Below are positions 1-13,726 of a DNA stretch of 64,000 bases, in pieces (positions within the stretch are counted from its first letter, which is position 1; the number at the start of each line of letters is the position of its first letter). The position numbers and the translations under genes are program-made. The notes beneath the pieces were generated by a model, which did not search any database, was not told the origin of the DNA, and saw nothing but the letters and a program-made list of their open reading frames with translations. Source of the DNA: Lateolabrax maculatus (lineage: Eukaryota; Chordata; Actinopteri; Acropomatiformes; Lateolabracidae). The DNA lies in the NCBI GenBank assembly GCA_031216445.1, contig CM062214.1, forward strand, positions 15,468,001 through 15,532,000. The letters are read 5' to 3'.

Positions 1-14
1 TCTCCTCCTCCCAG

Positions 15-81
15 GACATTTTTCCAAGGAGGACAAAACACCAGAAAGCTGAAAGCCAAGGATGTACTGAATGAAAAATAA
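15..81 (+). CDS. possible last exon of an unidentified upstream gene
   Basis: The window opens with a pyrimidine tract ending CCCAG at 14. One frame stays open from 16 to a TAA at 79-81 and encodes 21 residues (starts TFFQGG, ends DVLNEK). An AATAAA lies at 109-114, followed by GT-rich DNA. This layout suits a terminal exon, but the peptide is short and not recognised, and other frames stop only slightly earlier. Confidence 0.25.
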
Positions 82-108
82 GCGATAGAAACTGAGCATT
101 CTTGGTCC

Positions 109-114
109 AATAAA
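109..114 (+). terminator. candidate poly(A) signal of an upstream gene
   Basis: AATAAA is followed within 30 nt by a GT/T-rich element (120-141), the usual arrangement at a 3' end. It lies 28 nt after the possible stop at 79-81. Confidence 0.35.
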
Positions 115-986
115 GAGGATAGTGTTTATTTGATTGTTTGGTAAGCCTAGATGTTCTTTTGTACAGAAAATTAAGCTATAAGATTACATATTACACTTGA
201 TTGACAAGTTTTTATATATTTATTTTGACATGATTGTGAATCTATTTTTTTTTTTAATCTTTTTGCTTTTTTTAAATAATATTTTTGGAACTAAGTGGCA
301 TCTAATCAGGACTGGTTATTATCTTAAAATGAGCGTCATCTACAGTTGTGTGAACATCAAATACGGTTTCTGGGTTGGTTTTGTCGGTGAAACTGGCTAT
401 AATAAGGTACGGAAACAGCCGAGAAGTTCACAGACATGCATTGAGGTGATTGGAGACAGTGTTTCCCCCCTTAAATTAAAAGTTGTCTCTCCTTTTTTCT
501 TTGTGCAGCTAATTTTTTTTACTGATTTTTGATACTATGGCATGCTTGAACTGGTGCTTTTTAAAGATATTTTTTTTGCAATCACTCAAAAAAAAAGTGG
601 AGTGATACTACTTTCACATTGTAACTATTCACCTTTCTGTTTGACTAACAAAAGGGTCTTAGTAACATGATTCATTGTTTATTGGAGCTCTATCATCAAT
701 ATGGAGATTCCAACATTTTCCTGTGAGACCTGGAGGTTGGATGCAGAATTTTGAGCCTGGCAGATAATGTTTTGGACTGCAGTTAACTGTAGACTGTCCC
801 CTGTAGACCAAAGAGAAAATACTTGTGCTGCTTTTTCTGTAAATAAATAGCTGGTCGTTGTTGTTTAGCAAATCACTAATCAGACCTAAACTATACATTT
901 AAAGCAGAAAAAGTGTTAGATAGTTAGATAGAGACCGTTTTTTTCAGTAATTTTTTTTCTATCTGTGTTTGGTTAATGCTAAATAG

Positions 987-1060
987 GTCACGGTGGGCCT
1001 TTTGGTTAGCACTGCTACCTCATTGCATCGAGGTCCTGGGTTCAGTTCCAGGCATTATTA
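987..1060 (+). repeat. degenerate tRNA-like (SINE-type) repeat fragment
   Basis: cacggtgggcc...ggttagcactgctacctca and ggtcctgggttcagttccag resemble the A-box and B-box region of a very common teleost repeat. No poly(A) tail or target duplication could be set. Confidence 0.4.
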
Positions 1061-4000
1061 GACAGGAACTTCATGTGCTGTGATCATGAGCCATTGGTAC
1101 GGGTGCGAACTAGGGCTGGTTGACAGACAAAATCAACTCAATAAATACTAACGACCATTTTACATGGGGTGGTTGATTAAAAGTTAAAGTAATTTTCATA
1201 TAAACATTAAAATACTGTGCATACAGTTTTTGAATATCCTTATGTCAGTTGACAGAACTCATGCTAAGGTTTTTACATGTTTAAACAAGTGTTTTTCAAA
1301 ACTTTCACAATATTTAGAATTAAGAAATGCCTTAGTGCCTGCTATAAAAACATTTAGCTCCAAGATTTAAAAACAAAATTTCACTGGTGGTCAGAAACTC
1401 TGTTGAGAATCTCCAGTATATTACAGTACAGTAGTATCTCCAGTATGTAGGCCCTCTAATAGCCTGATGTAAGCTCAGAGGGTGAATGTATTACTCGCTG
1501 AGGCACTGTTTGTATAGCAAGACAGCTAGCAGTGACCTTTCAACTGTCCTGCCCTTGACTGAGACCTCTGGTGGTAAGCCACCTTGTTTGGCTCACTCAG
1601 CACATGTGCTGCTGAGCAGGGCAGAGCAGCTTAAGGCTGCACCGTCTTTTCCTGTCTCCCCTGCTCTTCCAAACGAGGCCTGACTCGAGGTCTCTTCACC
1701 TCTCCAACCTGGACCACACCGGAGAATCAGCAGGAAGGTCCTCAAACAGAGCTATGCTCTAAATCTACTGTTAATCTTTCGCCGCTGTGATTGTAGTCCG
1801 TCTCTCACTCCACACCCATACTGGTCACTGACTGGGACTCTGAATACAAACAAACAAACACATGGTGTTGTATAGCCACCGCAGCCCCTGTAGTATACTA
1901 AAATAACATCGTTGTTACTTTCTATCTTGTATTGTACAACTGTTGTGTTTTAGGCTCTTGTTATTTCTTGTCCCCTCAGTTGCTGGCTACTGTGTTCAGT
2001 CCTGACAGCCACATTCTGTAATGAGCAGAAAGAAAAGCACATGCATACTATGTGGTTTGGGGGGGTAGACTGTGGAAGCATGCGGTGGAGCAAAGGTGAA
2101 GACTTTGAGAAGTCAAGTCATTTAACACCTTTCTAAGATACCTCCTCCTCCTTCTTTGGCTTTCAGGAGTGCAAAAAAACCACAGTATCACACTGTGCAT
2201 CATCTCAAAAGTGGGTGGGCCACACTTTGAAGACATGTAACCCAAACGTGTGTGTCCTGTGGTTTGATCATTGTTTTTAAGCTTGTTTTTCTTATTGTTT
2301 ACACAAAAAAACATCTGCCTGCATGGAGTGTATGTAATAATACTGAGTGACTGTGTTGCTGCACAATACTGTGACGATATTAAGTTGAATCATGTATAGA
2401 GCAAAACTGATAGTTGAAAAGGAAGTTAAGAAAGACATCTCTTTGCTGAGTTTCATTTTATCTGAATTTTAATGAGACTGAAAAAAAACATAAATCAAAG
2501 GAATATATTATAATCTAATTTACTAGATCAAAAGATCTCCCATGATTGCTAATATACCCCACTGTATTGAATTCCTGATGTTCTACTGTAGATCTTAAAA
2601 AGCATCTCTCACTGGAGATTTAACTTCTCTGGCTTTGTCTAGAGTCGATTAAGAAGAAGCATCACGAGCAGACAAACAATTGAATAATGTGCAAAGTAAA
2701 CTTTCTTCAAAGTCTGGTAAGCTCTGTGTGATGAAGTGGTTTACTATTTTGCTACCGAGTGCTAAAATAGGCGATTTGACACATCAGTTACAGCCTTTAT
2801 CACCATTTAATCTAGCCTCCCATTATGTCCATGGAAAAGTGTTTATCAATGGCTGGTTTAGTAAATACAGCTCTGAGACCTGTGTGTCACAGCTCCTACA
2901 GCGAGCACGTTGACTGAGTTAGATCTCCTGCAGCTGGGCTGGCCCTGTGGTCTCCCGAGCTGCAGGAAGGAGGCCTGGCCTGTGATATCGTTGTTTTTCT
3001 GTTTGTCTGAGAAGCCCTGTGAACCAGGACAGCTGGGGGGGATGTGATTCCTCCCATTATTCTGCAGCACACATCAGCCTTATGAACGGGGAAGGGAAGT
3101 GACCCAGCCCCCACTGCTCTCTGGAAGCTGCTGCAGTCCACTGCGGGGCTCTGACTTGTAGTTCAAAGTTGTCTTCCTCTCCACTGTTAGGGCTGAGCTC
3201 TAGCAGCATGAACACTGCAACGCCTTATGCATGTTCTTTTTAGCAAGAGCACGAGTTTCCAAACTGTTATACGTTGGACCGACAGAGATACAGCATGTTG
3301 TGTTTGTTTTAGGGGAAGTGTAAGCCTGGTCAAGTGTCACTTTTACAACCCATGATATCATTCATGATTGAATTTCTAGGCTTTTACAGTTTAGATGGCA
3401 TCCTGCAGGGTAAACACTACTTCTCTTTACTCTTTAGATGGACACAATTTCAAAATCTTTGCACTCAGACGGGCCACATTTGTCAGTTTTTAAATGTTTT
3501 TAGTATAGTCTTTTAAAATCAAGGGCATTCAGCAAAGTATTGTCATTGCATCTCTCGTCTCTAGATCCCAGCTCTCTGTAGTGTGACTGCGATTGTGAGT
3601 GAGGTGTTGAGTCTGCCCGCTGTTTGTGCGTCTGCCCGTCTGTCCTCTCCCTTTCTCCCAGTCCACTTTCCATCTGTGTGCTGTGGGCTGCAAATCTAGT
3701 TGAAAATGGTGTAGTGTTTCCACCAGTGAGCTGTTGCCAGCCTGTATTCATGTCAGACTGTGTTGTTCTTGATTTTGTTTCCCTCCTCCCCTCAACCTCT
3801 GTTGCTGGTCCCACTGCCAGGGGTGTTCGCAACGTATTGGGGGTTGAGGAGGGAGGGGCATCCATCATCAGCCGCTGGCCCTGGGACTCGGGACCAGAGG
3901 CTATCAGCAAACAGTTTGACTGAAAAGATTCCTGGAGAGGCGAGCAGCAGCAGGGCCTGTGGGGGTCTCTCTCTCTTTCCCTTTCTCTGTCTGTCTCCCT

Positions 4001-6805
4001 CTCTCTCTATCACACTGTTTGCACACAGTGTTCATGTGACAGCTAGCACACATCATCTGATTTGGGAGAAACTGTGGGCTGTAGCTGCAGAAATACCCTT
4101 TTAGATTATATGCTCAGTGAATGCCGTTCATTGATGTCAATAGATTTTCCAAATGGGATCGACAAGAGAGAAAAATCCTTCGGATTGAAGTTAGTTTTAA
4201 AACTTTCAGTGATAAAGAAATTATGATAGGACTTGTCCCATCTGTCCTGTGAAAATAGGGCTTTCAGGGATAGTCTGCTACTGAAACTGCTGTTTACTGT
4301 TAAAACACCTCATTCACAAAGCAGATGGATTATTCAGAATGAAAACGGTCTCTCAGTGTGACATCACAGAAACCTAATAACATAAAACCCCATGACAAAC
4401 ATTCACAAACCCAGATTGTATACATTTTCCAGCCACTTCCTGTCTGTATGTGTCACACTGTATTATCAGAAATGGGTGAGCAATTGCTTTATTTGTAATG
4501 TTTTAAGTGTGTGAATAACAGACCCATGTGAGATCATTAACGAGACTAATTCTATAACATAAAATTGTAAGGAATAAAAGATCAATGCTACTTTAGCTAG
4601 CCCCTTTCACTGTTGTTATGACTCATGGCCATCCTCACTGCTCAGATTGCATAAACCTTTTATGTAATGGAACACTGTGGGAAAGAGCCATCGAGTGGAA
4701 GATAAAAATGGGAAGAGAAAATCAAATATTTATTCTGAGCTTTTACATTTTTTTCCCCCCGTTAAAAGCAGACATTCTCTGAAGGCAGCAAGACAGTAAC
4801 TTTAATCCTAAACAATATGCACTTCATGTATGTGTACTAGCAACTGTTGTCTTGTCTGCAGAGCTCACTATGTATTTAGTTAAATCTGCCTGCTGATCAT
4901 CAAGTACTCTGGGAGAATTCAATATCTGGAATATCTGGTGTCTAATCCGGATTCGCAGTGTTTCCAAAGACGTGTTGAGATCGGGTAAATGCGTTGCTGC
5001 TGAGACACATTATGCATGACGTCCCTAATATCCTTACACTGTGGATTCCCCCTGGAGGAAGATCTTGGTTCATCTTTGCTGTTTACCATTTCAGAGTTGC
5101 GGTCTGCGCAACATCAAAAGGCTGCCATGGTACTTAACACAGCTCGCAGGGTTCCTGGGAGGGTGGGGGACTGTTGCTCCCTATGGTGTTGGCATTATTA
5201 TTGTTCCCTAGTGAGAAGTATCTGATGATAGACAACCATGCAAATGGACACATGCCATCGTACCATATCAGACCACAGCACCACACTGTAATGCTATGCA
5301 AATGTACAAACCTCTAGGACCATGTCTGCATTAGTTTTACTGTATTTGTGTGTTTGTGTGTCTGTGCAAGTGTTAGAAAAACAGAGAGATTTTCTTATAA
5401 ATATTTGCTCCACCTCTTTACAGTAACTTATCTCAGAAAAACATAAGCAAAAGTACTGAAATAGTGAAAATTGAGATTGAAACTCACTCAGATGTGTTTA
5501 TCAGCAGGAGCAAAGTGTGACAAAAGGAGTGTTCGTCCATAAAGATTGCTGAATACTGATGTTGTGCCATGTCAAGACATTGACTTGTTAAACTGACATA
5601 CTGTCATAAGGAATGTTGGTGATGGAGGGTTTTTGCTCAGAGACAGTTTGTTAAACCAACGGTGTTAATATGAAGTGAGTAGTTAGCCATTAGTCTGTCA
5701 GTTGCATTTTGGGGATATAGCATGACATACTGTGGATTGGCTGATTAGAAATAAGTTGTGAGGGTCAAGACGTTGACCCTATAGAGAACACCTATTGTAA
5801 AGGTATTGCTGCAATCCTCTAAGACTCCTTGAACCATCTGGATGGTAGAATGTTCTGTCCGCTGCACAATAAAAACAAATTTTTAATCCGTTTATGCTGC
5901 AAGTGTATTTCATAATCTGGAGATCTGGAAATTACATATGTCTTTGCTTTTTTTGTAAAGTACAAGCAAAATATTAACCCGATATTCCTGTATAAAAATA
6001 CAGAATATTGGAAAGAAACATCAATATATATACCAACATGTATATGATTGAAACATTTGAGCGAAGTTTTGTCATTTCCAGCTACCACCTTTGTTTGGAA
6101 AAGAGACGGAATTTGGGAGACAGAAAAGGGACGGAATTTGGGAAATGGGTTTCGAAATTTTCTTTGTCATGCGATGGCTGTAATATTTTTTTTCCAGATT
6201 AAGAGTCTTTAAGAATTGTGGACATACCTTCGGAACAGCGGTGTTAAAAATAAAGGGTTTTTTAACGACCTCCACGGTTTTTCAAAGATTGCTGGGTGAA
6301 TATTTTTCAGAAACTCAGATGCTTAGCTCCGTGACTCAAATGTAATGGTAATACAAACTAGGGCTAGTCGGACACTATAGCAACTGTACCGTGCATCTAT
6401 GATTTCTCATTCGTCAAGTGCATTCATTTTTAATGAGACACAATTCATCACGCTACCCTTGCATCAAGGAAGTTATCATGATTTTCTTTGTTCATAAAAG
6501 TTTCACTCAAATATGCATCAAGGGATTTACCTTGAGGAGGAGAGTAGCTTTTCTACATGAAATGGATATAACTGTTAGGAGAGGGTCATCTCTTTATCCT
6601 TGAGAAACTGAGAATCCATTCATTGGCTGGGCTCGAAAACCTGACTGACGCAAATGGATCATTGGGAATAGAAGTGTCCCAGCAGTAATTATGTTACAAC
6701 GCCGCTGCCGCACACTACCACAGAGGTGGGATGGGATGGGCGCGGGGTGCTTCTTTTAGTCTTGTTTCCCTTACATCTTTCCACATAGTTAACACAGTCA
6801 TAGTG

Positions 6806-6890
6806 TCTTCTCTCTCCCACTCTCTCTGTCTGACTCTCCCTCCCCTCGTCTCTCTCTCTTTCTCTCTCTTGTTTTCTTTCTGTCTCTTTT
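6806..6890. repeat. CT-rich low-complexity tract
   Basis: About 85 nt of TCTC- and CCCT-rich sequence. The open frames reported on both strands here are products of this composition. Confidence 0.85.
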
Positions 6891-8274
6891 TCATACACAC
6901 ACCTGCTATCAAACCCAAACACACGTGAAGTGCAGTGGAAAGTTTCTGACTAACATTTGTCCTGCTCTGTTAAGCAAATGTCTCGTCCTTCTGTTGAATG
7001 ACTCTTGACTCTTAAAGTAAGAAGAAAGTTGGTAGCTGATCATGTCACCTATTCGTCATTTTTCCGGGCCTCTAGATCCCCGCTGCCCCTGCCTTGAAGC
7101 TAAAGCAAAAATGTCTGTTTAATTTTTTTCTCCTGCTATCCAGGGCTCTGTGGCACTAAGTCAGTTAAAAAAGAGACATGAAATTAATGTAATGTCAATG
7201 GCGTTTTCTCATGAAACCCCAAGGCACATAGTCAAAGTCACCTTGCATAGTCCTCTCATCCCCTGACAGTACTGTGAGAGTGAGATGGAGGATGTCTGTC
7301 TGGTAATACTGTCAGCATATGATGTCCTTTGGTTATTGGTTGTTATATCCACTCACCATCATTCAGATTTTGTAGATTAGATACATGTCCACTATTTACC
7401 TGAAGAGCGTCATCATTTCCATTCAGTTGGCTGTATAACGTGGCCTACAATGAAGCGTTTTCTCGGTGAGAACAGGTTCATCCTGTGGGGTTTTCTTTCC
7501 TTTTGATGTCATTTTGGAGGTGATAAGTAGCTTTCCGTCTCCTGGTCCCTGTCTTACAGCACCATCCCCCAGCCCAAGCAAGGTGCTAGCAGCATGGAGG
7601 ATTGTTTGAACTTGCATTGATCCAATGTGGGATTACAGCTGGGTCATTGGAGAGTTGGACTGAGCTACCAGTCATCAGGGCAGATTAACCACTCGCTGTC
7701 TGCTTGGCTGCCATTTCAGTGCAGGCTCTCACTGCTGGCTTTGTGACTGTCCCTACTGTGCAGGTCACTGTCTCCTTTTGAACAGTGCATTTTTATATCT
7801 AACTCGATTGAGTTAGGTTCAGACTGATTTAATATGTAAAGGAAATGTATTGCTTAATGAAATAAAACAAGGAAGATGCTTGACGACCTTCTTATATGGC
7901 TTGAAATCTGTAAAACTGTCTTAATTTTACAATTTCAAATTTTTGGCCCGCAGGGGTTTTCTTTTGTACGCATATGTATTTGATTTTCTTTCAACATCTT
8001 CATGGTATTCATATCGTAATCATTTTACCCTCTCCTTTAAATGTTATTTAAATCATTCTCTGGTGCGAGAAATGTCACCCCAAGCGATGCTTTACAGAGG
8101 AAGGGGAAGTGCTGCAGAAGGTCCATGTTTTGCAGACTGCCCCACCTCTCTCTGCATTTCTCAAAGCCTCCTTTTTCACTTTTTTTGTTCGCATGCCCTT
8201 GCGATAGCTCTTATTAATTATATCTCATTAGTTGCCTTGGAAACTGAGGTGAGGGAAATGTATAACATGAGTTC

Positions 8275-8336
8275 AAAGAAAGAGCGAAAGAAAAAGAAAG
8301 AGAGAAAGAAATTATGAGAAAAAGAAAGAAAGAAGG
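8275..8336. repeat. GAAA/GA-rich microsatellite
   Basis: A polypurine run of imperfect GAAA units. Confidence 0.85.
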
Positions 8337-10865
8337 GGGAGGGTTGAAAAGAGCGCATGGAGAAAGTGGTTGTTGAGGGATCAGCCGTGTGTCAGATTAG
8401 CATCAGGAGACATTAACACTAGTGATGCTGCTGGGGCCACAATCCTGCCTTTCACTGCTGGAGAGGGAGATAAGCGCACTCTCACAAAAGGGAAGAGGGA
8501 GAGAGCGTGAGAGAGCTGGCTGGCCTCCACTCCCCTCAGGCCAACAGCCCCATTTACAGGTACAGCACCTCCTGATGAAAGCAAGAACAAAGAGGTGGAT
8601 GTTCATTTCCTGCTGCGCTGGTGTCAATGCTCCATTGAAACAAATTGGTAAAACTGAGGATTTAGGCTGCTTTGCTTTATGTCTTCAGTCTGCCAGAAGC
8701 TAATCGTAACTGAGCCACAGTGTTGACACTTTCAGTTCGATACACTTAAGAACGTTGTCACTGGATTATATCACAGAATCCCCATGTCAATGCACATCAG
8801 ATTACTGTGTGAGGCTGCCGCATCCTATCACAAATATAGTTTTGTCATGATCATGTTGTTTCAATGTATACTAACTCGTGTTGTGAGAGCTGTGATTCAT
8901 TCTTATGTAACTGGTGGAGTGTTTGAATAACAAGGAAAGGTCTCTGCCTACTAATTGTAAAGTGAGTGGCTGAGAGCAGCGTGTGCACGTCGTCCAGCCT
9001 GTGTAATGATCCTTCCAGTAAACATAATAAGCACAGAGAGTGAAGCCACAAGAGATGAGCCTCTGTTGTTGTTTAGTCTCGGACTTACAGTCAGGACGGT
9101 AATAAGGGGAAGGATCAGAGGGGAAGGGTGTCCCCAAGGTGGTCCCTCCCTTTCTTCCTCCTCTCCGTCTGTCCCCGGCTCCCTCTGACTCCTCTGCAGA
9201 GGGCATGTAGAATGGTCCTGAATAACAGGAAGTGGAGGGGCAGGAAGTTGAGTCTTGTCTGCCCACGGCCTGTGGTAGGATACTGAGGCTAACACTGCCT
9301 TGCACAGGAAGCGCAACTGTCACGGCTATGCTTAAGACTTTGGCTGCTGTCCATCACCTTCAAAGAAGTGGAGGCATGCTCACCGCACATGGTAGGTGCC
9401 TCTTTAACACAAATTAGATAGGATGAATTTTGAAATAACCTAAAATATAATAAATTTTATTTGGACACTTGAGATGTAGACTGGAAAATATTATAGTGGT
9501 GTAAACTTAGTTGGTACGCTTTTATTACAAACATAAAGAATAACACTGGCCTCATTTTGTGTTCATTAGGTAAACTCTGCGACATAAATCTACTATGTAA
9601 TTTTATGTTACCTTTTATATAGGACAACAGTTGAGGGAGTAATGCCTCAACTTTGTGTCGAGCGAACACAAGCTTACAAGCAGAGAGGGAGGAGGACGAG
9701 CTGGATCCAGTAATTACACTGGGAATTGAGCATGTTTTATTGATTGTGAAAGGGCCAGGGCTGTCACCAAGCCTCCCAGCGTCTCCACGGCCTGTCTTAA
9801 GGGAGGAGAAGGCAGACTGGCCTTCCTGTCACTTGACCAGTCTCACACCCTGTCGTGAAAGATCAAAGCGGCACTGTTCGGAAATGATTTTAATGTAGTT
9901 ACTTTAATAGATACTGCGTATTCCAAAGTTGTGTAGTTAACAGAAGGTACAGAAAGGCATGGACTTGTTCTGTTAGGCATGTCATATTGACTTTCTGTCA
10001 AGCTGATGTGGTCGTTCCTATGGCAACATATTCTCTGCACATTGATTTATGTGTTACAAATGTTTGGTAAGCAACTTTCAGAAGTGCTGGACTGGTTTAT
10101 ATCAAAGTGGACCAGGTGTATCGTATCAAGGTCTTTTAAGGTCTTTTTTTTGTTTTGTTTTACAAAATGTAAAAGCTATAAATTTCCCTGTGTATGATTT
10201 ATTAAGAAATGTTTGAGCTAACATGAAGCTGTAACTACAGATCACTTATTTATCATAAGTTAAGACGTTTATGTGCTTTTTAGGCTTGTACAAATTTTAC
10301 TTATATTGTTTATAATGTATCAACCTCATAACAACAAAAAGACCATCAAGATTTGTCTAGTAGATGTGACACACAGTTTGTGCTGTAGGACTACTGGTGT
10401 GGTGAACAGATACAGACCTAAGCTCAATAGCTCAGAGCTTCTGTGAGCTCAGATGTTCAGATCTGATGCTGCACTCACTGTCCTCTGCAGATCCACACAG
10501 AAAAGTATGGTATAGTATAATTACATGGTGCTCTGTCTGTGTTCTCAGACCAAAAACAACCTGTTAGATAAAGTAACTTATCCAATAGTGTTTTCTACCT
10601 CCAGTCTATGAAGGTATGTTGTTGATAAGCCGTAACATTGGTCCGTGTTTCTTGAGCCATTGTTAAACATGTAATAAGATGTAGTCCATCCATATAAAGA
10701 TGCAAACCGACCTCTTGACAAAAAGGCCAGGAAATGTTTAAATCTGCTGCTGAAAAAAATTATATGGAGTAAATCTTTGCCAATGTTAGCAAACTATTTC
10801 AGACTCAGTTTGCCCCCTTTCCTTTTCTCCTTTTTATGTTTATCTCTTTGTCTCCATTTCTAACA

Positions 10866-10903
10866 CACATGCATACACACACACTCATACACACACACAA
10901 ACA
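10866..10903. repeat. imperfect CA microsatellite
   Basis: CA-rich run interrupted by TG and T. Confidence 0.8.
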
Positions 10904-12746
10904 GCACATGATTTAGGCTATAAACAGATACTCTGTCCTGTTCTAACACTTAAGAGAAGTCAGAGTCTCACGCACAAATATGTACTCTGCTACAGTACAG
11001 ACATTGTTCTCCTTTGTAATCTGACCATCTTCTGACATGTCTATCTGGTTAGTACTGTACAGTACTGCCAGCTGAAAATTTCGACTTAGTTCTGGAGACT
11101 GAAATTGCGTTATTTGATCTATAGCGAAGCATGTTGTGATATGATCAACTGCTGCATTAGATTATAGTGATCATTCAAATCCGTAAAATGAGTTTTTGTC
11201 AGCAAGCTGTTTTAGCTTTCCACTAACTTTTGATGAATGTGGACACTAAGTTGGGAGTGTGGCACACCTGCAGTCTGAAGGCCCTCTCAGCTTGTCATTT
11301 CGTATCTGTGTAAGAGAAATGTCATGACACAGTCTATTATGCCTCTAGACTTGAACTGTCCTGCTGTGACAGCTCGTCTGTATAAAGAGAGAAAAGGATG
11401 TGCGCATGCGAGTGTAAGTGTGACAGTGTCTCGATTCTTTCTGATGTAAGGTTTCACTGGACTTTTGTAAAATGAGCAAGACTGCAGCATTTTGGCGGAG
11501 CAGATCATTATTTTAGATGGGACACACTGCTTACACTAATGTTACACTGATGAACATTCACAATTGCATGCTCTCAAAGAACAGAACTTGCCGTGGTCAA
11601 TTCAGACCAGCCTCAACAGATTACAGAATAGTCCACCTTCGGACAAGCTCCTCTAAACCAACACTCAAATTCACACAAAGACACACGTATAAAGCTATTT
11701 GTAAAATTGACAAATCTGATGGAAAGAATTTTCACTACCCAAAATAAAAGAAGGAAACATTCAAGATTGCTGGTTATTATATTAACTTTATAAACACACA
11801 GTGAATTCACCAGCATACCTTCCATTCCAGTAAATTCACTGAAGGTTTCAATATTATATAAACACAATGAACAGTTACGAAATTATCAAACTTTCGACAA
11901 ACACTACTGTATCTTTCAAGGTGTCTCAGGTGTGTCCTTGGAGGGGCTGAACCCCTCCCTGACCTCCCTCCACTTCGTCAATGCTCTGTCAGTGTGTGTG
12001 TGAAATGGTGAATGAACAAGAACGTCGTCATTCTCCTTGGCCTGTTGTGATGTGGTTTGGGGAAATTCTTTGTGGGGGTTCAGGCGGTTACTTTCCTGGC
12101 TCAGACAGCCGTGCGTGGGTAGTTAGCGAGGTGATCTCAGTCAAGTTTGCCTACAGTGGAGCCCCGATTCAGACAGCCAGACACCATAATGCCAGTCCAT
12201 CTGTAACCCGTAATGACCGTGTGCCACTGGAACTGGTCATTTTCATTTCACTGCCAATTCGGCCCCTGGCTTCCTCGCCTCACAACTGCTGACTGCATCT
12301 AATGGCCTGAGTTGTTAACCTTTCTACATTTGTACTCATAGGGGAAATGCAGTTGTTTAGACATTTTCTATTTGCTGGGTGTAAGTGATGGATGCACCTC
12401 CAGGGAGGGGGCTATATCTCTTCTTGCAGAGAAGCAGAGACAGGACTGAGTTAGATTTTCCCTGGGGAACAGTGCGGTCTGAACCGCTGGCCAGGTTACA
12501 AGCCCATGTGGGAATATAGCCCCCACCCTCCTCACCCCCCATGGCTTCTCCTCCAGCCCGGGAGATTTCAACTACTGTCAACGCCAGACTGGGTGCTCTC
12601 TTAATCATTTTAAGAGCAAAGCTGGTTATAGGGTGGCTCAGCTCAGGAAGAGTAAGGAAATGTTGCTGTCCTGTCTGCAAGCAGGGGAAGGTAGACAAAC
12701 TTTTTCTGTGGAGGGGAACTTCGCTTTGAATAACATATAGAGATAA

Positions 12747-13096
12747 AAGCAAATGTTTGACATTTTGGGAAATACACTTATTCGCTTTCTTACCGAGAGT
12801 AACATGAGAAGATTCATACCAGTCTCGTGTTTGAACAGTAAAAATGAAGGTAGTTCATTAAGTTAGATTAAACAAACAAGATATAAAATGTTAATTAGTG
12901 AGCTTTAGAGGTGCTGGTATGTGTATTCTGTTACTGTTGACAGAGCCAGGCAAGCTGTTTCCCCTGTTTCCAGTCTTCATGGTAAGCTAAGATACCCGTC
13001 TGCACACCGATATGAGAGTGGTGTCAGTCTTCTCATCCAACTCTCCAGAAAGCAAATAAGCGTATTTCCCAAAACGTTGTAAAGTATTCCTTTAAA
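12747..13096. mobile_element. teleost MITE-like repeat, copy 1
   Basis: Terminal repeats of about 55 bp face each other (gacattttgggaaatacact at the left, its counterpart around 13060-13080 at the right, ending attccttta). The internal sequence (gctgtttcccctgtttccag) belongs to a repeat I recognise from many percomorph genomes. It is in the opposite orientation to copy 2. Confidence 0.7.
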
Positions 13097-13513
13097 ATAT
13101 TGGCTTCTAACATAGCCTTTAGAATGATCAATTACTTATCATTAACGGTTCCAACCAGTGGGGAAAGTGTTTTTTTTTATTTTTTTTGGAGAATGTGTGT
13201 CAGCAGCTCTTATTGCCATTGTCTTAATCCATGCATTTACTCATGTGCAGTTCAGTGCAACTAATCAGTGAGTTTTGTACAGTATAGTTGCTGCCCTGTA
13301 AGTGTGAAGCCGACCTTAGCTGTGGTTCAAGTGCAGCAGCAGAGGAGATAAAGTTTACGCCATGTGTGTCTCATACTTTCTGAATGTGCTTGAGAACAGA
13401 AAACAGAGCCCTCCGGTGCTTTGAAGTGCCTAAGGAGACATTGTTAAGTGTCGAGTTAACTTTCTGTTCCCCCCTCTCTCTTTTTCTGTCTTTCTCTTTT
13501 TGTCCTCTTGCAG

Positions 13514-13672
13514 ATTGCGGTCTAGTCTGCCGAAGAGCGTGTTGCGAAGAACGAAGACAGAGAGTATACAAGAAGACAGGCTGTTGCACGATGTGCTAGG
13601 AGAGTGGGGGAAGAAATCGTGTTGTTTTTCTGATATTGTTGAGGTGTCAGAGAGGCCGGAAAGGACGCAGCC
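13514..13672 (+). other. mef2a: mef2a 5' UTR part of the first coding exon
   Basis: A long pyrimidine tract ends in TTGCAG at 13513, so the exon probably begins at 13514 and carries 159 nt of 5' UTR before the ATG. This implies at least one non-coding exon further upstream, which I could not locate. The leader holds a two-codon upstream ORF (ATG TGC TAG, 13591-13599) with A at -3. The main ATG has a strong context (GCCATGG). Confidence 0.7.
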
Positions 13673-13726
13673 ATGGGGCGGAAGAAGATACAGATCACCA
13701 GGATCATGGATGAGAGGAACAGGCAG
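13673..13726 (+). CDS. mef2a: mef2a coding exon 1 (start of MADS box)
   Basis: It encodes 18 residues, MGRKKIQITRIMDERNRQ, the invariant N-terminus of vertebrate MEF2 proteins that contacts the DNA minor groove. The ATG lies in GCCATGG. The exon ends in CAG before a GTGAGT donor at 13727, phase 0. The following intron is 7.9 kb. Confidence 0.97.

Larger units (their letters stand above)
142..13513. other. non-coding stretch upstream of the first mef2a coding exon
   Basis: No exon could be supported here. It holds scattered short ORFs without domain signatures, a degenerate SINE-like fragment (987-1060), CT- and GAAA-rich repeats (6806-6890, 8275-8336), a CA-rich patch (10866-10903), a tandem duplication of a 15-bp unit (about 6104-6144) and a MITE copy (12747-13096). 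One or more mef2a 5' non-coding exons may lie here unrecognised. Confidence 0.6.

Noticed and set aside
1015..1055. tRNA gene suggested by the B-box-like sequence
   Set aside because: No cloverleaf or anticodon arm can be drawn; it fits a degenerate SINE-type fragment.
2928..2970. 10-bp inverted repeat (tcctgcagct / agctgcagga)
   Set aside because: A short stem with a 22-nt loop in GC-rich sequence is within chance expectation.
8871..9323. 150-codon open frame on the - strand with an overlapping second frame
   Set aside because: Both frames are open because of local composition; no motifs or splice signals.
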